Positions 52,244 through 61,723 of a stretch of DNA of 64,000 bases are shown piece after piece. The notes beneath the pieces were generated by a model, which worked only from the letters and a program-made list of their open reading frames with translations, did no database searches and had not been told where the DNA came from. Made by a program: the position numbers and the translations under genes. Every line of letters starts with the position of its first letter. Position 1 is the first letter of the stretch. This DNA comes from an uncultured Robiginitomaculum sp. (GTDB lineage: Bacteria > Pseudomonadota > Alphaproteobacteria > Caulobacterales > Maricaulaceae), in assembly GCA_938015875.1 (NCBI GenBank), contig CALLXE010000058.1:1-64000 (forward strand), read 5' to 3'.

Positions 52244-52717
52244 TTACGCCGCGCCGCAATTGGCGCACTCACCGTAATGCTCAATCACAGATCGGGCGAC
52301 GGTAAAGCCTTCGGGGGCGCAATCTCGATGATCGGCGGCGCTGCGTTCTGTGACATCGCTGCATTTTTCGCAAATGAAGAACTCGGCGACATGGCCCATA
52401 TGCGTATGGTCACAGGCAACATAGGCGTTCAGGGCTTCAACGCGGTGCACCAAACCCAAACGGGATAAAAACTCAAGGGCGCGGTAAACCGTCGGCGGTT
52501 TAGGCGAGCCATGTTCCGGCTCTAACTGATCCAGCAAATCATAGGCTTTGACCGGACCTTCATGGCGTAAGACCAGCTCAAATATATGGGCGCGCAGCTT
52601 GGTGAAACGCTCGCCCGCACTATCGCAAACCTGCCGGGCCAGAGCCAAATGATGGGCGACATCGCCGGGCGCGCAGGCGTCATTATGGGCGTGAATATGC
52701 GGAGCAGTATCTGTCAT
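52244..52717 (-). CDS. zur: Zinc uptake regulator, Fur family
   Basis: The 157-residue Fur-family repressor has a His-rich N-terminus (HIHAHNDAC), a winged helix (about 45-95, PKPPTVYRALEFLSRLGLVHR) and a dimerisation domain with two CxxC zinc sites (CEKC and CANC). Lack of the Fur-typical HHDH segment and the overall pattern favour Zur over Fur. No znu uptake genes are adjacent. It is divergent from sapC. Confidence 0.85.
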   Translation of the reverse strand: MTDTAPHIHAHNDACAPGDVAHHLALARQVCDSAGERFTKLRAHIFELVLRHEGPVKAYDLLDQLEPEHGSPKPPTVYRALEFLSRLGLVHRVEALNAYVACDHTHMGHVAEFFICEKCSDVTERSAADHRDCAPEGFTVARSVIEHYGECANCGAA

Positions 52718-52888
52718 GCGTACTGACTAACACAGCGATGAGAGCTTTGCACCTGTTTGCCGCTGAATACGGCGTATTCATCCTGTAAGGGTCTGCTGCG
52801 GCGGATTTTAATCAGGTATTGAGGCGCGGGTCATTTTCCGTTAAGAGCGCGCAAGCTTAAATATACACACAATTACGAGGGACCAATT

Positions 52889-53674
52889 ATGGCCAAGAAA
52901 CCCGAAAAAAACGGCGAAGTCAGCGGCAATGTCATGCTTTATGAAAACCCTGTTCCGCTTGCAAAAAATACCCATGCCGGCATGGGCGTTTCGCCTGTCA
53001 AAAACCCGTTTACCTTCATGGCAAAAAGCCATTTCCTGCCGTTGACTGCGCCTGAATTCGGCTCCGCTGCCAGCAGCTACCCGATTATCTTTGCCGGCGA
53101 CGCGCGCAGCCCTTTGGCGGTCATGGGTATTCGCTCTGAAGAAAACCTGCTGGTTGACGGCGAAGGCCAGTTTAACAGCGATTTCTACATGCCGGCATTT
53201 GCCCGCCGCTATCCGTTTGTTCTGGCCGGCGACGACAAAAACGATCGTTTTGTTGTTTGCGTTGACGAGAAAGCCGATTGTGTTGTTAAAAAGAACCCGC
53301 AGCGCGCTTTCTTTGACGGCGAAGAGCTGTCTCAGTTTACCAAAGAAGCGTTCGAGTTTTTGCAGTCATTTGAAAATGACCGCCGCGCAACGGAAGTTAT
53401 GATTACCCGCTTTAAAGAGCTGGATTTGTTTGAGCCGAAAGACATGCATTTCCAAGGCAACAACCCTGACGGCTCTCCTGCTGAGCGCCAGAAGATTGCG
53501 GATTACTTTGCGATCTCCGAAGAAAAGCTGAAAGCTTTGCCGGATGAAACGCTCCGCGAATTTGCCGATAAAGGCTATATGGCCGTTGCTTACGCCCACA
53601 TCCTGTCTTTGAATAACTGGCAGCGCCTGGTCAACATGACCCTGCGCCGCGCCGCAGACGAGCAAGCCGCTTAA
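52889..53674 (+). CDS. SapC family protein
   Basis: The 261-residue protein matches the SapC family named after a Campylobacter S-layer locus: SHFLPLTAPEFGSAASSYPIIFAGD near residue 47, NSDFYMPAFARRYPFVLAGDD, and NDRRATEVMITRFKELDLFEP. No signal peptide is seen. Its role is unproven; S-layer biogenesis or a 2OG-oxygenase link has been suggested for relatives. It has its own terminator at 53700. Confidence 0.9.
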   Translation: MAKKPEKNGEVSGNVMLYENPVPLAKNTHAGMGVSPVKNPFTFMAKSHFLPLTAPEFGSAASSYPIIFAGDARSPLAVMGIRSEENLLVDGEGQFNSDFYMPAFARRYPFVLAGDDKNDRFVVCVDEKADCVVKKNPQRAFFDGEELSQFTKEAFEFLQSFENDRRATEVMITRFKELDLFEPKDMHFQGNNPDGSPAERQKIADYFAISEEKLKALPDETLREFADKGYMAVAYAHILSLNNWQRLVNMTLRRAADEQAA

Positions 53675-53699
53675 GCCGCTTTCTCAAATCTGATTATTA

Positions 53700-53729
53700 A
53701 AAGCCCGGTTGTCACAGCCGGGCTTTTTT
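53700..53729 (+). terminator. Intrinsic terminator after sapC-family gene
   Basis: AAAGCCCGG (53700-53708) and CCGGGCTTT (53718-53726) form the stem around a nine-base loop, and a run of six T follows (53724-53729). Confidence 0.93.
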
Positions 53730-53839
53730 AATGCCGGCGGCCGGTTCACATTATCGCCGGCTCGCCGCTTTGGCTCTGTCCTAATGCCCGTCGATTGCTT
53801 AAAGTCTGACTTGATCGTCACTAAAGACGCGGAGCCCAC

Positions 53840-55930
53840 ATGAGACTTTTACTGTCGCTGATTGCCATATTATTATGCGCTTTTCCTGCTTACGCCGCGG
53901 AAACGACCCCGGTCGATACCGGCGAGGTTTTAGGGCAGGTCGTCAGCTCCCATGACGTGGTGACGCCGGGGCAGGACTTTCATATCGCACTCTCCACGGT
54001 CTTGAATGAGGGGTGGCATACCTATTGGCGCAATCCGGGCGACAGCGGAGAGCCGGTTGATTTTCAAATAAACCCGGTTCCGAATGTGACCCTCGGCGAC
54101 ATTATTTGGCCGCTGCCTAAGCCTGTGCCGACCGGCCCGATCATGAATTATGGTTTTGAAGGCGAGCCACTTTTCCCGGTACCTGTCCGTGTCAGCAGCG
54201 ACGCGACACCGGGTGATGTTTTGACCTTCTCAGGCAAAGCTTATTATCTGGTTTGCCGCGAGATCTGTATTCCCGAAGGCTTTGACTACGCGCTGGACGT
54301 GACAGTCGGCGAAACGGCGCAGACAGATCGCCGCCGGAGCCGCAACATCAAAAAAGCGATCGCAGCAGGCCCAAGGCCTGCAGATATTAACGCCGGCGCG
54401 CGGATGGAAAACGGCCGGCTGCTCATCGATGTTGCTATGAAAACGGCGGGCATAACGGACGTTTATATTTTTCCTGTTGATCCGGGGACAACCCTTCACA
54501 GCGACCCGCAATCCGCCGCCACCGGGCCGCGAGGCGTCAGCTTTAACCTGTCGCCGGGTTTTGGCCTGACAGACGGTATCAAAGCTCCGCCGGAGGCGCT
54601 GATTACCTATGAAAAGGGCGGCGTCTACACCGGGCATTATATAACCGCGGTTCCGGGCACAGCCCTTGATACGGGCGCAGTAAATTCGGCGAAGATTAAG
54701 CCTTCGGGCGCATCCGGATTGACCTTATGGCCGGCGCTGATCGCGGCCTTTATCGGTGGTTTGATTTTAAATTTAATGCCCTGCGTTTTTCCGATTATCT
54801 CTATCAAAGCACTCGGCTTTGTTAATCATGCCCATGGCAGCGCAAAGGCATTGCGCGCGCAGGGTTGGATTTATACCGCCGGCGTTTTTGCTACCTTTGC
54901 TGTCCTGACCGCGGTCTTACTCACGTTGAAAGCCGGCGGCTCGCAAATTGGCTGGGGCTTTCAATTGCAATCACCGTGGCTTGTGGGCCTGCTCGCGCTT
55001 TTGCTGTTTGCGATCGGTTTAAATCTGCTGGGCGCGTTTGAATTTGGCAGCCGGCTGACAAATATCGGCAGCGCAAAAACCGGCGGCGGAAATGCAGGCG
55101 CGTTTTGGACCGGCGCTTTGGCGGTCATCGTGGCCACGCCTTGCACGGCCCCGTTTATGGCGGGCGCAATCGGTTTTGCGCTCGCGCAGCCGGCCATTGT
55201 CACGATCCTGATTTTTACAGGACTGGCCGCCGGCTTTGCTCTGCCGGTTTTGGCACTGTCTTACGCGCCGGGCCTGTTGTCAAAATTGCCAAAGCCCGGG
55301 CCTTGGATGGAACGCTTTAAAGAAGTCCTCGCCTTTCCGATGTTTGCCGCTGCAGTTTGGCTTATCTGGGTTTTAAGCCTGCAAGCGGGTTCACTTGGCC
55401 TGCTTAAAATTCTCGCGTCTATGGTGATACTGGGCTTGGCAATTTGGCTGCTCGCGCGCAGAGGCGCGTTTGCTAAAGGGTTGGGAATAGCCGCGCTTGC
55501 CGGCGCTTTGATATTGCCGTTGACAATAAGCGCTTCGCCGCTTCGCACGGCAGTAGAGGCCGAATCCGCCGCCTATACAACGGATGTTTGGTCAGCAGAA
55601 AACGTCCGGGAATATCAGGCTCAGGGCCGCGCGGTCTTTGTTGATTTTACGGCGGCCTGGTGCGTCACCTGTAAAGTCAACGAGCTTGGCGCGCTGTCGG
55701 ATAAAGACGTGAAGGCGGCCTTTGCCGATACAAACACGGTCAAATTAATTGCCGATTGGACAAACAAAAATGACGTCATTGCCGCCGAGCTTGAGCGCTT
55801 TGGGCGGGCCGGCGTGCCGCTCTATCTTTATTATGGCCCGAATAACAATGGCGTGAACGCGCAGATTTTACCTCAGATTCTGACTGAAAATATGCTAATC
55901 TCTTTACTCAGAGAGGCCGTAGATAAATAA
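53840..55930 (+). CDS. DsbD/ScsB-type protein-disulfide reductase
   Basis: The 696-residue inner-membrane protein begins with a signal peptide. An N-terminal periplasmic immunoglobulin-like domain of ScsB type follows (about 25-285), with the redox pair in CREICIPE. The transmembrane core has Cys in LMPCVFP and ATPCTAPF (about 295-590). The C-terminal thioredoxin domain has WCVTCK (about 600-696). It carries electrons from cytosolic thioredoxin to periplasmic targets. The exported redoxin gene 48 bases downstream may be such a target. Confidence 0.92.
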   Translation: MRLLLSLIAILLCAFPAYAAETTPVDTGEVLGQVVSSHDVVTPGQDFHIALSTVLNEGWHTYWRNPGDSGEPVDFQINPVPNVTLGDIIWPLPKPVPTGPIMNYGFEGEPLFPVPVRVSSDATPGDVLTFSGKAYYLVCREICIPEGFDYALDVTVGETAQTDRRRSRNIKKAIAAGPRPADINAGARMENGRLLIDVAMKTAGITDVYIFPVDPGTTLHSDPQSAATGPRGVSFNLSPGFGLTDGIKAPPEALITYEKGGVYTGHYITAVPGTALDTGAVNSAKIKPSGASGLTLWPALIAAFIGGLILNLMPCVFPIISIKALGFVNHAHGSAKALRAQGWIYTAGVFATFAVLTAVLLTLKAGGSQIGWGFQLQSPWLVGLLALLLFAIGLNLLGAFEFGSRLTNIGSAKTGGGNAGAFWTGALAVIVATPCTAPFMAGAIGFALAQPAIVTILIFTGLAAGFALPVLALSYAPGLLSKLPKPGPWMERFKEVLAFPMFAAAVWLIWVLSLQAGSLGLLKILASMVILGLAIWLLARRGAFAKGLGIAALAGALILPLTISASPLRTAVEAESAAYTTDVWSAENVREYQAQGRAVFVDFTAAWCVTCKVNELGALSDKDVKAAFADTNTVKLIADWTNKNDVIAAELERFGRAGVPLYLYYGPNNNGVNAQILPQILTENMLISLLREAVDK

Positions 55931-55978
55931 ACGCGGGATAAAAAACTCAATCCCGCCACATTAATAAAGGATTTTCGC

Positions 55979-56584
55979 ATGACGTTTTTTAAATCACTTT
56001 TAGCCGCCGCAGCGCTCGCGGCCTTTGCAATGCCCGCTTTGGCTAAGACGCCGACCGGCAGCCCCGCCCCGGATTTTAACGTGGTCGATACTTATGGCAA
56101 TGCCCATTCATTGTCAGCCCTGCGCGGTAAAAACGTTATTTTAGAATGGACTAATGATCAATGCCCCTATGTTAAGAAACATTACGGCGCGGACAATATG
56201 CAGCAAACGCAAAAGCAGCTCGCCGGTGAGGATACGGTCTGGGTCACGGTGATTTCTTCCGCCCCAGGCAAGCAAGGCTATGTGGACGCAGCGGCCGCAA
56301 ATGCGCTGACGACCTCGCGCAATGCTGCGCCGAGCGCCGTCGTTCTTGACCCGTCAGGTGATTTGGGCCGTGCCTATGACGCAAAGACAACGCCGCATAT
56401 GTACATTATCGATCCCGAAGGCACGCTTGTTTACCAAGGCGCTATTGACAGCAATCGCAGCGCGAGCGCATCGACAATTCCCGGCGCTGCCAATTACGTC
56501 AAAGCGGCCATGGCCGATCTGGACGCCGGCCGCGACGTAGTGATTAATGATACTCAAGCCTATGGATGCCCCATTAAATATTAA
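55979..56584 (+). CDS. Exported thioredoxin/peroxiredoxin-like protein
   Basis: The 201-residue protein has a signal peptide ending ALA. Its AhpC/TSA-redoxin fold begins GSPAPDFNVVDTYGNAHSL. The active-site region is WTNDQCPYVKKHYG, with one cysteine where CxxC is common, and a second Cys occurs near the C-terminus (YGCPIKY). It may use these two cysteines like an atypical 2-Cys peroxiredoxin. Its position after the DsbD/ScsB homologue suggests that it is kept reduced by it. Confidence 0.87.
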   Translation: MTFFKSLLAAAALAAFAMPALAKTPTGSPAPDFNVVDTYGNAHSLSALRGKNVILEWTNDQCPYVKKHYGADNMQQTQKQLAGEDTVWVTVISSAPGKQGYVDAAAANALTTSRNAAPSAVVLDPSGDLGRAYDAKTTPHMYIIDPEGTLVYQGAIDSNRSASASTIPGAANYVKAAMADLDAGRDVVINDTQAYGCPIKY

Positions 56585-56618
56585 ATGCGGCTGACAGGTA
56601 TAAATGACAGGATTTAAC

Positions 56619-57779
56619 ATGACGGTTTTTAACAGTGCACGCCTTGTGGCCGGCGCGGCGCTCGCTCTGGTGTTTTGCACCCCGGCGCTCGCCGATGATT
56701 TCTCAGTTAAAAGCGATAAGGGCGCACAGCTCTCTGCTGATATTTTAGAAACATTTGATGCCGCCTGGGCGATGACATTCCTGCCGGATGGCCGCGCCGT
56801 TGTAACGGAGAAGACCGGCGAGATTTGGCTGCTGGATGATGCCGGCAAAAAATCCGGGAAAATCGGTAACGCGCCAAAAGTTCAGGCGCGCGGGCAAGGT
56901 GGCATGGGTGATTTTATTGCTCATCCGGAATTTGCAAAAAACCGCACTGTGTTTTTATCCTATGTGGAGCGGGACGCCGCAGATCATAAGAGCTCCGGCG
57001 CTGTGGTCGAGCGTGCAACGCTGACTTTGGGGGCCAAAAGCGGCACATTGACGGGCCGGAAAATTATCTGGCGACAATCGCCGAAAGTGACCGGCAACGG
57101 TCATTACGGGCACCGCCTTGCGATTGCGCCGTCGGGACATTTATTCATTACCTCCGGTGAGCGGCAGAAATTTAATCCGGCGCAAAACATGGATTCAAAT
57201 CTGGGTAAAGTCCTGCGCATTAATCAAGACGGCAGCATACCGACTGATAATCCGTTTTATGGCAGCGGCGGCGTCACCGATGAGATTTGGACGCTGGGTC
57301 ACAGAAATCCGTTGGGCATAGACTTTGATGCGAGCGGAAATCTTTGGGTTCATGAAATGGGCCCGCGAGACGGCGATGAGTTAAATCTGATCGTGCGCTC
57401 GGCCAATTATGGCTATCCTGAAGTATCCAACGGCAAACATTATTCCGGCGTGGACATTCCCGACCACGACACCAATCCGATTTATGAAAAACCAAAAGCC
57501 TACTGGGTTCCCGCTATCAGCCCGGCCGGATTTGCAATCTATGACGGTGATTTGCTCACTGATTTTAAAGGCAGCGGGTTTATTGGCGGGCTGTCATCTG
57601 AGGCCCTTATCCGCGTGACGTTTGACAGCGATAAAAAAGGTCGACCGCGGGCCAAAGAGGCGGAGCGCTTTAGCTGGGATCGCCGCATTCGCGAGGTCGA
57701 GCAAGGCCCTGACGGCGCGCTTTACGTGCTGGAAGACAGCGATGACGGACGGCTGCTCAGGTTAAGTCCGGCCCAATAG
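56619..57779 (+). CDS. PQQ-dependent sugar dehydrogenase family (YliI-like)
   Basis: The exported protein of about 386 residues has a signal peptide ending PALA and a six-bladed beta-propeller. Motifs of the soluble glucose/aldose dehydrogenase family include AMTFLPDGRAVVTEKTG, HYGHRLAIAPSGHLFIT, TLGHRNPLGIDF and HEMGPRDGDELN. It likely oxidises periplasmic sugars with PQQ; PQQ synthesis genes are not in the window. ATG 56619 has CAGGA seven bases upstream; ATG 56604 is in frame but less well placed. Confidence 0.9.
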   Translation: MTVFNSARLVAGAALALVFCTPALADDFSVKSDKGAQLSADILETFDAAWAMTFLPDGRAVVTEKTGEIWLLDDAGKKSGKIGNAPKVQARGQGGMGDFIAHPEFAKNRTVFLSYVERDAADHKSSGAVVERATLTLGAKSGTLTGRKIIWRQSPKVTGNGHYGHRLAIAPSGHLFITSGERQKFNPAQNMDSNLGKVLRINQDGSIPTDNPFYGSGGVTDEIWTLGHRNPLGIDFDASGNLWVHEMGPRDGDELNLIVRSANYGYPEVSNGKHYSGVDIPDHDTNPIYEKPKAYWVPAISPAGFAIYDGDLLTDFKGSGFIGGLSSEALIRVTFDSDKKGRPRAKEAERFSWDRRIREVEQGPDGALYVLEDSDDGRLLRLSPAQ

Positions 57780-57840
57780 ACTCTCGACATATCAGCCCTA
57801 TGCGCTAAACCCTTGGCAAATTTGCAAAGGGAATATTGAT

Positions 57841-59397
57841 ATGCGCGACACGGCTTTTAAAGACATGCAGGATTTAGCGGCAGGCTCGCCCTTAGTGCTG
57901 TCTGATCTGTTTGATAAAGACGCGTCTCGGGCACAAAAACTGACTCTCGAGCAAGGCGGCATTATTGCTGATTTTTCAAAGCAGCGCGTCGATGATGCCG
58001 CGCTGGACGCGCTGTTTAATTTAGCCAAAGCGTGTGATCTATCCGGATGGCGCGACAAGCTTTTCTCCGGCGCAAAGATTAATACGTCCGAAGACCGCGC
58101 CGTGCTCCACCCGGCGCTGCGCGGGGTTGGCGGTGACGATGCGGTTAAAGCTGCGGTCAAAGCCATGCGCGCCCGCATGCGAGATTACGCAGATAAAATT
58201 CGCAGCGATGGCACGTTTAAAGCCATTGTACATGTTGGCATTGGCGGTTCTGATCTGGGCCCGCGCCTGATCGCTGATGCGTTTTTAGCCGCCGCCCCCC
58301 AAGCGCTCGAGCTGCGCTTTGCAGAAAATGTAGACGGCGCGTCGGTCAATGACGCACTGGACGGCCTTGATCCGAAAACCACTCTGGTCATCGTCGTGTC
58401 CAAATCTTTCGGTACGCAAGAGACGAAAATGAACGGCGACGCGGCCCGTGACTGGCTCGGCGAATATGGTGCATCAAACATGATTGCCGTCTCGGCCAAT
58501 AATGAAGGCGCGCAGGCATTCGGCATTGCGCCTGAAAACATATTTGATTTTTGGGACTGGGTCGGCGGACGTTATTCCGTCTGGAGCGCGGTCGGCCTGT
58601 CTTTGCAAATCGCTTACGGGCCAAAATTATTTGACGAATTTTTAGCCGGCGCTGCCGATATGGATGTCCATTTCCGTGACGCCGATTTTAACCAAAATAT
58701 GCCTGTGATGATGGCGTTGATCGGTATTTGGAACCGAAATGCGCTCGGATATGGCAACCAAGCCGTCATCCCCTATGCGCGCCGCATTCGGAAATTGTCG
58801 GCCTTCCTTCAGCAGCTGGAAATGGAATCAAACGGTAAATCCAAAGGCCGCGACGGCACGGATGCCGGCGTTACCTGTCCCGTCATTTGGGGCGATGAAG
58901 GCACAAACGGACAGCACGCTTTTTTCCAATGGTTGCACCAAGGCACGCCGGGCGCGCCGGTGGATTTTGTGGCTGTCCTTAAAGACCATTCCGGCCGCCC
59001 TGATCATCACCGGGCATTGCTCGCCAATTGCTTTGCCCAATCCGAAGCCTTGATGGTGGGCAAGACTGAGGCTGTTGTTCGTGCAGAGATGAAAGGTGAT
59101 CCCGATATTGATGCGCTTGCGCCGCAAAAGGCTTTCCCGGGAAACCGCCCGTCAACAACATTACTTTTGAACGATTTATCCCCGCATACGGTCGGCAGTC
59201 TGATTGCCCTTTATGAGCACAAGACCTTTGTCCAAGGCGTTATCTGGGGCGTAAACAGTTTTGATCAATGGGGCGTGCAATTGGGCAAAGTCCTTGCCGG
59301 CACAATCCTGAGTGAACTGGCCGGCGGCCCGGCGCAGACCCATGACAGCAGCACGGCTGCGTTAATTAAGCGGGCGACGCAAAAGTTCGCCGACTAA
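57841..59397 (+). CDS. pgi: Glucose-6-phosphate isomerase
   Basis: The 518-residue isomerase converts glucose-6-phosphate to fructose-6-phosphate. Signature regions are HVGIGGSDLGPRL, VVSKSFGTQETKMN, WGDEGTNGQHAFFQWLHQG with catalytic Glu and His, and NSFDQWGVQLGK with Lys. The length is a little under the E. coli enzyme (549). AAAGGG precedes ATG 57841. It borders the restriction-modification island. Confidence 0.96.
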   Translation: MRDTAFKDMQDLAAGSPLVLSDLFDKDASRAQKLTLEQGGIIADFSKQRVDDAALDALFNLAKACDLSGWRDKLFSGAKINTSEDRAVLHPALRGVGGDDAVKAAVKAMRARMRDYADKIRSDGTFKAIVHVGIGGSDLGPRLIADAFLAAAPQALELRFAENVDGASVNDALDGLDPKTTLVIVVSKSFGTQETKMNGDAARDWLGEYGASNMIAVSANNEGAQAFGIAPENIFDFWDWVGGRYSVWSAVGLSLQIAYGPKLFDEFLAGAADMDVHFRDADFNQNMPVMMALIGIWNRNALGYGNQAVIPYARRIRKLSAFLQQLEMESNGKSKGRDGTDAGVTCPVIWGDEGTNGQHAFFQWLHQGTPGAPVDFVAVLKDHSGRPDHHRALLANCFAQSEALMVGKTEAVVRAEMKGDPDIDALAPQKAFPGNRPSTTLLLNDLSPHTVGSLIALYEHKTFVQGVIWGVNSFDQWGVQLGKVLAGTILSELAGGPAQTHDSSTAALIKRATQKFAD

Positions 59398-59433
59398 ACT
59401 GAGCTTGCGATGTTTTACCGGAGAGAATAAAGA

Positions 59434-60237
59434 ATGAGCATGTTCACATTTAAACAGTTTAATGACGAGAATGTTGCGGGTAAAAAACGCTTAATAACCG
59501 AACAAGCGTTAAGAGAGACATTTCCCGAAGGCTTAGCTTTGCAACTTCAGTTTCCATTCCGTGCATCAAAGGTCATTAACCGAATAATAGAAGAATATAT
59601 TGCAACCCAAGTGACGATGAATGTTACTGATATAACGTACCGCACTTTGAAACAGGACGTCTTAACTGAAAGAATCAATGAAATTTTTAATGAGTTTAGA
59701 CCGGGTGCACTTCAGAAAATTGCTCAATTAAGACCTACAATTGATGCACTAAGGTCCAATCCGCAGAATTTATATGCACTGGCTGGTGCGACTGAATTGA
59801 CCTTTGCAAATAAGGTAAGCCGTACCTTGAGTACAACAATGGGGCCGCTATGGGAAAAAATAGCTAAAATCAGTCCTCATGTTGTAGACCCTGAGACGGA
59901 TTTTGGAATCAGAATTCCAGGTGTAGACATCATTTATAAAAATATAGAAACAGGCGTCGTTGAGTATGCGCAACTTAAGACTCAACGAAATACTTTAACT
60001 GGGGGTCAGAGTGGTAGGGTTGATGCAGAATTGAGTTTGCATGACAATCCAGTGTTCTGTGCCTGTTTTTTGACATCACCAGGTTGGACTTATAATACGA
60101 AACGAAATATATCTCGACTTGCTGGGGCCGAGTTTTGGAGTAGGGTCGGTATTGACTATGATGTCGTCGTTGAAAGATTGACAGGTCTCATTCTCTCGTT
60201 GGAAGACGGGTTTGTCGATATGCTAACAGACAGCTAA
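59434..60237 (+). CDS. Probable type II restriction endonuclease
   Basis: The 267-residue protein has no family I can name, but residues 156-185 fit a PD-(D/E)xK nuclease core: PGVDII (Asp165) followed by VEYAQLKTQ (Gln180, Lys182, or Glu178). Residues 1-150 are helical. The gene is AT-richer than its neighbours and lies tail to tail with a cytosine-5 methyltransferase gene, overlapping it by 15 bases; that arrangement is typical of restriction-modification pairs. GGAGAG precedes ATG 59434. Recognition site unknown. Confidence 0.72.
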   Translation: MSMFTFKQFNDENVAGKKRLITEQALRETFPEGLALQLQFPFRASKVINRIIEEYIATQVTMNVTDITYRTLKQDVLTERINEIFNEFRPGALQKIAQLRPTIDALRSNPQNLYALAGATELTFANKVSRTLSTTMGPLWEKIAKISPHVVDPETDFGIRIPGVDIIYKNIETGVVEYAQLKTQRNTLTGGQSGRVDAELSLHDNPVFCACFLTSPGWTYNTKRNISRLAGAEFWSRVGIDYDVVVERLTGLILSLEDGFVDMLTDS

Positions 60238-61632
60238 TTGACGTTGTGGAATTTTGCTTAGTTGTAAGACGTACTCCTTCTCCCATTCATCATCTTTAGT
60301 ATTTCTGTATCTTGAGAATTTAAAATCAGCAGGTGGGGTTTTTACCTCAGATTTCATTACATCGACAATTAATTGCCCCGCTGCTTTACCTAAGGAGACA
60401 GGAACCGCGTTCCCTATTTGCTTGTACTGATCAATCAAGCCACCGCATATCTTCCAGCTATCAGGAAACTCTTGTATGCGTTTGTACTCCTGCACACTTA
60501 GGGGCCGAAGTTCTGTTGGGTGGCACAAATCTGTTGCCGGCATAGCAGGGTGTGTCACGAGTGTCGGAGCAGGTTTGTCCCAAGCCAGTCTGCGCAGGAA
60601 GCCAGTTTTACCCCCACCGGAATAGTAAGAATTCCCCAAGGCTTTTTTTTGTAGATCTTCGGGCAGGTTACGCCAGTTTTGACCATCTTTTAAGATACGA
60701 TAAAATCTCAGCCTTTTTTCCGGAAACTTTACAAAGTTGTGCTCTGTGTTTCGCATGTCTCCAATGGCCTCTTCTAAGGTTCGCCACTTTTGCAAACCGT
60801 AAGTGCCTGTTTCTGAATGCGTTGGATTTAGGTTGGGGAGCCTTTTGCCATCACGACTGCAAATCATCACCACTCGTTCACGCTTTTGTGGAGACCCGAA
60901 ATTAGCTGAGTTGTATAAATTAAACGAAACACCGTATCCTGCGTCTCTAAGGCGATTAAGAATGGACATCAATGCGCTTCCGCGAAGTTCTTCGCTTGAA
61001 GTATTGCTGCTATAGGTGCGTAACTTATGTGGTGTGTGAACTAGCGCCGCAGATAAAAGTCCTCTCACGTTTTCAATTATAGCAAACCTAGGCCGAATAT
61101 CTAAAATTCTGTCTATAAAGGTTAGAAATACGTTGCCTCTTTCATCGTTGAAACCCTGCCTCTTACCTGCTGAGCTAAATGCTTGGCAAGGAGGCCCTCC
61201 TGCCATCAGGTCGACTTGATGTTTTTTTAATCCGGAAGCCTTAAGGATTTCACTTGATGAATAATTCCGTATATCCCCGATCAGCGCTACGTCAGGGCGG
61301 TTTTCCTCAATCGTCCGCCTGCTTGCTTTGTCGACTTCGCATGCGAGATGAGTTGTAATGCCAACCTGCTCTAAGCCAATATCCAAACCCATAGCTCCTG
61401 AAAAAAAACTCAGGCAATTTATGTTACTGTGAGCACTGTCTCTACGTGGGTGATCAAAAACATCTAAATCTACTAATTCATTTTTTCCATCATACCGTAA
61501 AACGGTGTCCCATGATAATACCCATGTGCTGCCAATTCGCTCGGCCGGAATTTTCCCATCACGTATTAGCTTGCGAATATATTGCTCTGATAATCTCAAA
61601 AATACGGAGGCCTCTTTAACTGATACATTCAT
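60223..61632 (-). CDS. DNA cytosine-5 methyltransferase with N-terminal HTH
   Basis: This 469-residue modification enzyme begins with an excisionase/MerR-like HTH (about 1-46, SVKEASVFLRLSEQYIRKLI). A complete m5C methyltransferase follows: motif I LSFFSGAMGLD (74-84), motif IV GGPPCQAFSS with catalytic Cys149, motif VI ENV (187-189), motif VIII SPQKRERVV, a target recognition region (about 290-380) and motif X QIGNAVPVSLGKA. The HTH could repress its own promoter and time restriction expression. ATG 61632 has AAGGAAA six bases upstream; the open frame to 61731 lacks this. It is AT-rich and probably acquired. Confidence 0.93.
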   Translation of the reverse strand: MNVSVKEASVFLRLSEQYIRKLIRDGKIPAERIGSTWVLSWDTVLRYDGKNELVDLDVFDHPRRDSAHSNINCLSFFSGAMGLDIGLEQVGITTHLACEVDKASRRTIEENRPDVALIGDIRNYSSSEILKASGLKKHQVDLMAGGPPCQAFSSAGKRQGFNDERGNVFLTFIDRILDIRPRFAIIENVRGLLSAALVHTPHKLRTYSSNTSSEELRGSALMSILNRLRDAGYGVSFNLYNSANFGSPQKRERVVMICSRDGKRLPNLNPTHSETGTYGLQKWRTLEEAIGDMRNTEHNFVKFPEKRLRFYRILKDGQNWRNLPEDLQKKALGNSYYSGGGKTGFLRRLAWDKPAPTLVTHPAMPATDLCHPTELRPLSVQEYKRIQEFPDSWKICGGLIDQYKQIGNAVPVSLGKAAGQLIVDVMKSEVKTPPADFKFSRYRNTKDDEWEKEYVLQLSKIPQRQLAVC

Positions 61633-61723
61633 AGATTTCCTTGGCGAAACTAAATATAGGTACCCGTTATGTGGTTCCGGTAGGGCAGTCAAGGCGAAAA
61701 TGTATTTCAGAATCGCATTTTTA

